NCBI GenBank assembly: GCA_934555895.1
Contig: CAKTFH010000009.1
Coordinates: 7,316 to 71,315 of the forward strand
Direction: 5' to 3'
From: an uncultured Muribaculaceae bacterium
Lineage (GTDB): Bacteria; Bacteroidota; Bacteroidia; Bacteroidales; Muribaculaceae
DNA length: 64,000 bases
This document shows, piece after piece, positions 58,851 to 64,000 of the stretch. The notes under the pieces were generated by a model, which had not been told where the DNA came from, ran no database searches, and saw only the letters and a program-made list of their open reading frames with translations. Position numbers and translations under genes: made by a program. The stretch's first letter is position 1. Each line of letters opens with the position of its first letter.

Positions 58851-58944
58851 TTTTCAACAATTTTTCCCGCAAATTCCCACACCGGTTCCTTGCGACTTAT
58901 GGAAGGTCACTCACAGATTTAGTGTGTCATGTTCGTTTATTTTG

Positions 58945-58980
58945 AAAAAGGAGTGTGAAGCCAAACCGACTTCACACTCC
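58945..58980 (-). terminator. Intrinsic terminator at the end of the 58990-63781 operon
   Basis: Perfect 11-bp stem GGAGTGTGAAG/CTTCACACTCC with a nine-base loop and a T-run (58945-58949), ten bases after the last stop. Confidence 0.85.
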
Positions 58981-58989
58981 AGTCAATAA

Positions 58990-59634
58990 TCATTCGACAT
59001 GTTCAAAGGAGCCATCGATATTGCGCCGCCAGGTATCGCCATGATCATCACGGATTTTACCGAAACCAACATCACGCGCCTTGCGGTTGAACATCTCACC
59101 ATCTACGCTGATTTCAAATTCATCGTCATTGGAGCTACTTGAAAAGGAGGCATCACTCGAGGAAGAAGATGATGATGAAGAACTCCCGCTACCGGAGAGA
59201 GCAGCTCCAATTATATAGAAAAACATAACGATAATGAGTATGCCGAACAATATCACAGAGCCTGCCGCTCCTATAAGCGCTCCCACCACACAAGAGAAGG
59301 CCATAAAAGCCATTTTGCCAATCATCTGACCCACACCCGTGTTATGAAATGTCGAATAGACCATAGAACCGAACATCACAATCGCCACAAGTGAGACACC
59401 TGCATAAATGATGCCTTCCATGCGGAAAGAAAGATCAAAGATACCTGCGATAAAACCCCATGCTGTGGCAAGCGCACCTATCGCGGTGCAGGCATACAAA
59501 AAGATAACACCACTTGCCTCCTCGTCATCGGTATCGCCATTTCCGAAAAAACGATGCTCAATTGACGGAAATTTTTTAATGAAATAAAAGCCTGCCACAA
59601 CGGCGATTATCATCGTAATTATAGTAGATAGCAT
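58990..59634 (-). CDS. Multi-pass membrane protein with a serine tract, unknown function
   Basis: 214 residues. Five to six membrane helices in residues 1-150 (STIITMIIAVVAGFYFI, GVIFLYACTAIGALATAWGFIAGI, IIYAGVSLVAIVMFGSMVY, FMAFSCVVGALIGAAG, VILFGILIIVMFFYIIGAAL), then a linker of GSGSSSSSSSSSSD, and a soluble C-terminal piece (DEFEISVDGEMFNRKARDVG .. DDHGDTWRRNIDGSFEHVE). I recognise no family. Four bases separate it from the membrane-protein gene upstream; it is the last gene of the envelope operon. The Ser run is encoded partly by repeated AGT/TCA/TCT codons, so it could vary in length between strains. Confidence 0.6.
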   Translation of the reverse strand: MLSTIITMIIAVVAGFYFIKKFPSIEHRFFGNGDTDDEEASGVIFLYACTAIGALATAWGFIAGIFDLSFRMEGIIYAGVSLVAIVMFGSMVYSTFHNTGVGQMIGKMAFMAFSCVVGALIGAAGSVILFGILIIVMFFYIIGAALSGSGSSSSSSSSSSDASFSSSSNDDEFEISVDGEMFNRKARDVGFGKIRDDHGDTWRRNIDGSFEHVE

Positions 59635-59638
59635 AATA

Positions 59639-60412
59639 TCAGAGATTTAAGGTTGTTTTAGCTATAATCGAGAGAGTTACAATCATGAGTACCATCACTG
59701 CAGTGACACCGATAAAGACGCGATTGCAGACCAACGCCTTGAACGAAGGTCCGTCATCCTCGCCTTCCACAGCTGGAGATGTATATTTGAAAAGCATCCA
59801 CCAGGCACCGACTAAAAAAATACTTACGATAAATGCAAAGTATGTCATCTCCGAGGCAAAAGATCCAACAATATTCAATGGCAGGTAAGTAGCGAAAAGC
59901 ATGCCGAGATTGACAAGGTTCAAGGTCACGATAAGAGACACGGCACCATAGTTGATACCGTCATTCCAGCAGATGGCCAGCATGCCGAGGAACAGGATAA
60001 AAAATCCGATAACACGCAGCATCGGCTCTCCATACTCACTCAAAGCCGTGCCGTAAAGAACGTTGTTCATAAACGGAATCAAATAAATCGAGAGAATGCT
60101 GAAAATGGTGTAGGCACCGACAAACCACCCGAACCAACGGAATGACTTCTGCGGCATACGCGTCAACCGCCAGCACCCGATAAGCCATAGCAAAAGATAC
60201 AAAAAATAATAACCGATATTGACGACTCCCAGATATCCTGAGCGATAAAGGCCAGATGCTCCGAACAGAATGAAGGCAGTATACCCTAAATTCAAAATAA
60301 GAATCGTCATTATCAACCATTTGGCACGCTTGAACTCCTTGATACCAGTTCCACTCTCTGCAGAAGGCGTCACAAGGCAAGTTTCTGACGAAATAACATT
60401 TGTTTTATCCAT
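59639..60412 (-). CDS. Seven-to-eight-pass membrane protein, unknown function
   Basis: The ATG at 60412 gives 257 residues (MDKTNVISSETCLV..); a TTG at 60454 would overlap the stop of the lipoprotein gene by four bases and cannot be excluded. Helices: LIMTILILNLGYTAFILFG, VVNIGYYFLYLLLWLIGCW, WFVGAYTIFSILSIYLIPF, LRVIGFFILFLGMLAICW, AVSLIVTLNLVNLGMLFAT, MTYFAFIVSIFLVGAWWMLF and a C-terminal VFIGVTAVMVLMIVTLSII. No known motif; no family recognised. Operon position between a surface lipoprotein and another membrane protein suggests an envelope function. Confidence 0.6.
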   Translation of the reverse strand: MDKTNVISSETCLVTPSAESGTGIKEFKRAKWLIMTILILNLGYTAFILFGASGLYRSGYLGVVNIGYYFLYLLLWLIGCWRLTRMPQKSFRWFGWFVGAYTIFSILSIYLIPFMNNVLYGTALSEYGEPMLRVIGFFILFLGMLAICWNDGINYGAVSLIVTLNLVNLGMLFATYLPLNIVGSFASEMTYFAFIVSIFLVGAWWMLFKYTSPAVEGEDDGPSFKALVCNRVFIGVTAVMVLMIVTLSIIAKTTLNL

Positions 60413-60450
60413 GGAATTATAAACGGTTAGAAGATTTTTTACACTCGATT

Positions 60451-62130
60451 TCAATAGATGGGCACATTACGGAAATTGATAGAGCTTGAGGACATATGGT
60501 ATGTCGAATTGGGATATGCATATACACCAAGAGTCAGATTAAACTCTTTTGCGCTTTCGCTCACACCGTCAATCGTTACCGAGCCCCTGACAGCCGGCCC
60601 CTCGGGGAAAGAAGCGGTTATCACATTAGCACCGGTTGTGGTCTTGTTGCTGAAGGTCATGGCCGGATAAGGATACTCAGTTCCGTCATCGGTCCACACC
60701 ACACTACGTGTGCCGCCCTGTATAAGCGATATCGATTTAGGAGGATACACCCGCCAGTCGTTGACCGTGCCAAGACCGTTGTTGGTAAGCGTGTATTCGA
60801 ATGTCACTGTCGATCCATACCGATGGCAACTTACAATTTTGGGAGACACACGCGAGTCGCATGTCGTGACCTTCGCCTTTGAGTAATCCTCATCGGCGGG
60901 GTCGTCGCCACTCCCGCCGTTTTCTTTTTCAACAGTTACAGTAATCTGAATTGTCTCGAACTCACCCTCGACACCTACGATAAATACTCCATAGGTATCA
61001 TTGAGTTGTGAACGATCAACTGTAAAAGTTATATCCTTTTCTCCTCTGGCGGGGATAGTTCCGCTTTTAGCCGACATCGCAAGCCATGCCGGCAATTTAT
61101 AATCAGAGGTCTCAAACAGATGCCACTCGGCAGGTTTATTGCTGCGGTTGGCGAGAGTGAGCGGGCGTGTTGTGGCGTTAAGTCCGAAATTAATCTCTGT
61201 TGTCGAAACCGAAACCTCGACAGCAGTTGACACCGGAGTCAATGAGAACGCCTCCTCTACTGTGGCACCGCCTCCAATATATACATTTTTCGTCATCGTC
61301 TCAAATCCATCGGCAGTCACTTCAAATTTATAGTTGCCCGGCGTAAGACTCTCTATGGTGAAATTGCCATAGGCATTGCTTTTCGCCATCACGCCTTTCT
61401 CCGCATCAGATATAGTGGCTCCGGACACAGGTGTCATATCCTCGCCGTTGACCACATGACCTATGATTTTACCATAGACCGGATTTTCATTGCCGCCGCT
61501 GACATTATTGACCAACACACTGATGGATTTCGCAGCTCCACCCGAAGAGACATTAAAGCTCGTGCTCACCGACTTTCCCTCGGGAATGGCATTGCGGTTG
61601 ACAATCACCTTTACCACATTAGCCATACCCTCTTCCAGAGTGCCCTCGTTGGGTGTGACTATGAGCCAATCTACAGTGATAAGGTTGATATTCCATTTTA
61701 TCGGTCCATTCTCTCCCACATTCCTTATCTCGAACGTAAGCTCGTTGATGCCTTTGTCGAAAGTGAGGGAGGATGTCGACAGCTTTAGATTGTTCATAAG
61801 CGACTCGCCTTTGAGCGCTATATCCGTACGCGCAGTCTCTCCGATATTCACCATTACATGCGACGACGCAGAAGTATAGCCTTTCAATTCGGCCATAACG
61901 GTATAAGAACCGCTTTCAAGCGAAGTAAAGGCAAAGTTTCCCGACTCATCGGTAGTTATCGAACGGGAACCTGGTGTCAAAGATACACGTACCCCTGCGA
62001 GAGGTTCATGAGTGGAGTAATCGTATACGCGGCCTGATATACCGCCGAACGCAGGGTCTTCATCGCTCGAGCAAGAAGAGATGGCCGCCGTAGCCAGGAT
62101 GATAAAAAGATATTTTAAATATTTCAGCAT
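60451..62130 (-). CDS. Surface lipoprotein with carboxypeptidase-regulatory and BACON-like domains
   Basis: 559 residues from the ATG at 62130. Lipoprotein signal LFIILATAAISSCSSDED (Cys20; the acidic residues after it suit surface export in Bacteroidales). Domain 1 (about 30-107) is a carboxypeptidase-regulatory/peptidase-associated fold (ISGRVYDYSTHEPLAGVRVSL). Residues 115-210 form a BACON-like beta domain (WLIVTPNEGTLEEGMANVVKVIVNRN). A second regulatory domain (about 222-300, IIGHVVNGEDMTPVSGATI) and second BACON-like domain (about 305-405) repeat the pair; residues 420-559 are an unassigned beta-rich end. Likely binds or spaces away a surface ligand; no enzyme signature. Confidence 0.75.
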   Translation of the reverse strand: MLKYLKYLFIILATAAISSCSSDEDPAFGGISGRVYDYSTHEPLAGVRVSLTPGSRSITTDESGNFAFTSLESGSYTVMAELKGYTSASSHVMVNIGETARTDIALKGESLMNNLKLSTSSLTFDKGINELTFEIRNVGENGPIKWNINLITVDWLIVTPNEGTLEEGMANVVKVIVNRNAIPEGKSVSTSFNVSSGGAAKSISVLVNNVSGGNENPVYGKIIGHVVNGEDMTPVSGATISDAEKGVMAKSNAYGNFTIESLTPGNYKFEVTADGFETMTKNVYIGGGATVEEAFSLTPVSTAVEVSVSTTEINFGLNATTRPLTLANRSNKPAEWHLFETSDYKLPAWLAMSAKSGTIPARGEKDITFTVDRSQLNDTYGVFIVGVEGEFETIQITVTVEKENGGSGDDPADEDYSKAKVTTCDSRVSPKIVSCHRYGSTVTFEYTLTNNGLGTVNDWRVYPPKSISLIQGGTRSVVWTDDGTEYPYPAMTFSNKTTTGANVITASFPEGPAVRGSVTIDGVSESAKEFNLTLGVYAYPNSTYHMSSSSINFRNVPIY

Positions 62131-62144
62131 GATATGTTTGATGT

Positions 62145-62152
62145 CAAAAATA
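62145..62152 (-). promoter_or_regulatory. Possible internal promoter before the BACON-like lipoprotein gene
   Basis: TATTTTTG fits TAnnTTTG in the 43-base gap inside the operon, 15 bases before the start. -33 element unclear. Confidence 0.4.
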
Positions 62153-62173
62153 ATGAGATAATGCGATTGAAAA

Positions 62174-63058
62174 TTAAAAAGTGAGATTTGCCGACAATGC
62201 CACGGATCCGTCGGCATCTACTGTTGGCAACAAAGAGTATTGTTTCCCTCGACCATAGTTATGTACCACGATTCTCTCGGCGCCCGGTGCAACAAGCGCG
62301 TCAATAAGGTTATAGATATAAAGTGCGGCTGTGGCACCGATGCATATATTTCTTCCGGTAGTCCAGTGGTCGCGTTTCGTTCGATAGGATTTTATCAGCG
62401 ACGCGTCATGCGTGTGATTGATTTTCTTTACATAGTCGGCACGCTGATTGTCGGTAACCACAATACCCACGGCACATATGGCCGTGGCTCCAAGTATTGT
62501 GCAGCCTTTGAGAGTCGAGCCTTTGTAAATCTGTCCCCAGCCGGGTATCAGCATAGACCTCCAGAATCCTCGGGCCCCGTAATGGCGGGTCAGCGACACA
62601 TTATCGAACAGCGGCGGTCGGTCAAGCTCCGATTTTGCATAAGCGGCGGTATAACAATACTCCCCTCCACGCTGTTCCCAATATTCAGCAACCTTTTCTA
62701 TATAGAGTGTCTGTTCCGACCCTTTCACATCAGCGCGATGTTCACTGTCTACATCATATGTCTCAGTGAGTTTCCCGTTGACCCAATGCTGGTTCAACTT
62801 GCGTTTCGAAGAACTTTCTGTCACGACAACCACACCGTTTTTCAATCCGGATGTACCGACAATCTGGTCGAGAGTCTGCGCGCGGGCACCTTCAAGCGAC
62901 GACGATATAGCCGAGTGCATTTCATAACGGAATGTGTTGTTTGTCGGAGTCGGCATACCGTTAAGCCACCTGGGCTTGGGAGACGAGGAATTCTGCGCCA
63001 TACCATCCATGGCCATAAAAACGATTATGGCCATCATGGTGATTATACGTAGTCTCAT
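62174..63058 (-). CDS. DUF5683-like exported protein with an LPP20-like N-terminal part
   Basis: 294 residues with a signal peptide (IITMMAIIVFMAMDGMAQ). Residues 30-150 (GARAQTLDQIVGTSGLKNG.., IEKVAEYWEQRGGEYCYTAAYAKSEL) look like an LPP20/FlgT-type alpha-beta domain. From about 165 comes MLIPGWGQIYKGSTLKGCTILGATAICAVGIVV and RNICIGATAALYIYNLIDALVA, the membrane-embedded repeat of DUF5683 proteins. It ends SVALSANLTF. Four bases separate it from the lipoprotein gene upstream. The combination of both parts in one protein is what I find unusual; the LPP20 assignment is by pattern and uncertain. Confidence 0.6.
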   Translation of the reverse strand: MRLRIITMMAIIVFMAMDGMAQNSSSPKPRWLNGMPTPTNNTFRYEMHSAISSSLEGARAQTLDQIVGTSGLKNGVVVVTESSSKRKLNQHWVNGKLTETYDVDSEHRADVKGSEQTLYIEKVAEYWEQRGGEYCYTAAYAKSELDRPPLFDNVSLTRHYGARGFWRSMLIPGWGQIYKGSTLKGCTILGATAICAVGIVVTDNQRADYVKKINHTHDASLIKSYRTKRDHWTTGRNICIGATAALYIYNLIDALVAPGAERIVVHNYGRGKQYSLLPTVDADGSVALSANLTF

Positions 63059-63061
63059 GAT

Positions 63062-63781
63062 TTACTCGCCTTCTTCCGCCGTTTGATTAAGCTTCTCGCG
63101 GTATTCTTTGAGACTCTGTTCATTTTGTTTGGCAAAACGGTCACGGTCGAACTGCAATCCCAAAAATCCGTCGCGGCTCAGCTCATTGGCAAGTTTTTTG
63201 CTGAGGTTGTTGTCGGAGAGGCCGGTCTCGATGCACACATAAATCTGCACCTGACCATTGTCGAGGTCATACACTGAGCGTTTTATAATACGGGAGTCTT
63301 TCGACACATTCACAGAGAATCTGCTTGTAACCGATTCATAAAGCGTTGCGCTCGTGTTGTCGAGATTGATATTGCCGTTGCGTGTGTAATTGCTTGCTGC
63401 CGACTCAAGCGCCGATTTAAGCAACACCGACATACGCTCCTGCGCCACCATAATAGCCTGGTCCATTACAGCGCTTTCAACAAATCCGACGGCATCACCG
63501 TAAGAACGCAGATGATCACTTTTCTCAAGTGCCAGCAATACTGTGGCGTCTTCTTCGCGAAGTGTACGTTTAGGGCGTTGGGCATATTGCTGTGCCTCCG
63601 CAGGTTCTGCAGCTACAGGAGCTGCCGGCCGCCCAGTCTCGACAGCTGCTTTTTGTTGTTGCGCGAGAAATTGCTGATACTGATAGTCGCCGGCACCTGC
63701 CGCAGGTTGTTTAGACGAGCCACATGAGGTCAAAGATAATGCTGCAATTGCGACAGCACACGTGAAAAGAGTTGTTTTCAT
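63062..63781 (-). CDS. LPP20-like lipoprotein
   Basis: 239 residues from the ATG at 63781; the open extension to 63844 has no signal sequence. Lipoprotein signal FTCAVAIAALSLTSC (lipid Cys at about 20), a low-complexity Gln/Ala/Pro stretch (about 30-70), then an alpha-beta domain: ALEKSDHLRSYGDAVGFVESAVMDQAIMVAQERMSVLLKSALES, SRIIKRSVYDLDNGQVQIYVCIETG. This resembles LPP20 lipoproteins. The C-terminus is charged and helical. First gene of the five-gene envelope operon. Its promoter is not obvious in 63782-63960. Confidence 0.65.
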   Translation of the reverse strand: MKTTLFTCAVAIAALSLTSCGSSKQPAAGAGDYQYQQFLAQQQKAAVETGRPAAPVAAEPAEAQQYAQRPKRTLREEDATVLLALEKSDHLRSYGDAVGFVESAVMDQAIMVAQERMSVLLKSALESAASNYTRNGNINLDNTSATLYESVTSRFSVNVSKDSRIIKRSVYDLDNGQVQIYVCIETGLSDNNLSKKLANELSRDGFLGLQFDRDRFAKQNEQSLKEYREKLNQTAEEGE

Positions 63782-63964
63782 AGCGAAGCCTATGATTAAT
63801 GATTGGAAAAACCGGCGGCCCCGTACCGGATTGATAAAAAACAAAAGCGGGAGCCTTCATTGTTGCTCGCTCTCGCTGTTCATGGCCTTTCCACGTGCCT
63901 CTCCTATTGAGACCGAGCAACGAGGGCGCATGGTAATAAACCTGTGTAAGCAGAATAAAAATCT

Positions 63965-63972
63965 TACCTTTG
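63965..63972 (+). promoter_or_regulatory. -7 promoter element of the gene leaving the window
   Basis: TACCTTTG on the + strand, 19 bases before an ATG. The upstream part 63782-63964 shows no other element I can name. Confidence 0.6.
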
Positions 63973-63991
63973 CAGATATAAACAAACTGCA

Positions 63992-64000
63992 ATGGAAAAG
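63992..64000 (+). CDS. Start of a + strand gene cut by the window end
   Basis: ATG GAA AAG directly downstream of a TAnnTTTG box; only three codons are inside the window. Identity unknown. Confidence 0.45.

Noticed and set aside
1..64000. CRISPR array, rRNA, insertion sequence or biosynthetic gene cluster
   Set aside because: No regularly spaced repeats, no transposase, no rRNA sequence and no NRPS/PKS/RiPP enzymes were seen.

Overview
The window is chromosomal DNA of a GC-rich member of the Bacteroidota, order Bacteroidales. Support: promoters of the TTTG / TAnnTTTG type recur before genes (best cases at 24559-24589, 37856-37886, 45431-45462, 50843-50874, 52747-52776, 58819-58850); a gldH lipoprotein gene follows a PSP1/RicT gene; the rhamnose operon has the order kinase-isomerase-permease-aldolase; and SusD-like-free secreted lipoproteins with carboxypeptidase-regulatory domains are present. 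GC content and gene content fit the Muribaculaceae best, but that family assignment is inference. There is no CRISPR array, insertion sequence, rRNA or prophage. Gene density is high and most of the window is housekeeping.

Layout. 1-2814 (+): end of a nonulosonic (sialic/legionaminic-type) acid cluster: NeuC-like epimerase cut by the window edge, CMP-nonulosonate synthetase, and a CBS-NTP-transferase. 2878-4104 (+) obgE, ending at a two-way terminator shared with pncB. 4189-13529 (-): pncB, a SIR2 remnant, an acyltransferase, a methyltransferase, a DUF4922/GalT-like protein, two glycosyltransferases and a large amidase/golvesin-type protein. 13890-16675 (+) ispD-recG. 16637-24313 (-): cca, an M24 peptidase, gldH-ricT, rny, a candidate 6S-type RNA, zapA, a ZapB-like coiled coil, a small membrane protein, then tRNA-Met. 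24683-31473 (-): mgtE, ksgA, SGNH hydrolase, yidC, pyrG. 31702-37738 (-): ribH, sugar-phosphate isomerase, thioesterase, DUF721-recF, menA, MBL hydrolase, RsmI-like methylase. 37903 tRNA-Cys and a nitroreductase (+). 38713-45165: GH78 rhamnosidase (-) divergent from rhaB-rhaA-rhaT-rhaD (+), followed by a decayed gene tail. 45517 GH20 hexosaminidase (+). 47113-50874 (-): metY-metX-hom behind a leader-peptide attenuator. 51018 pckA and 52963 an outer-membrane protein (-), fba (+), an orphan KilA-N gene (-), hpf-xerC, an IMPase, rpsU (-). 58990-63781 (-): a five-gene envelope operon of unknown function. The window ends in the first codons of a + strand gene.

The most interesting object is the leader of the metY-metX-hom operon (50629-50874). 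It has a full promoter, a 38-codon ORF with 8 Met and 2 Cys in 12 consecutive codons (too short to be picked up by normal gene finding), a strong intrinsic terminator before metY, and an alternative pairing (10 of 12 positions) between the end of the ORF and the terminator's 5' arm. This is a complete classical attenuator for methionine/cysteine. I do not recall one being described for this phylum. Secondary points are a 40-bp palindrome over the pckA promoter, a 21-bp palindrome in the rhamnose divergent region, a candidate 6S-type RNA between zapA and rny, and two gene remnants (SIR2 and a secreted-protein tail).
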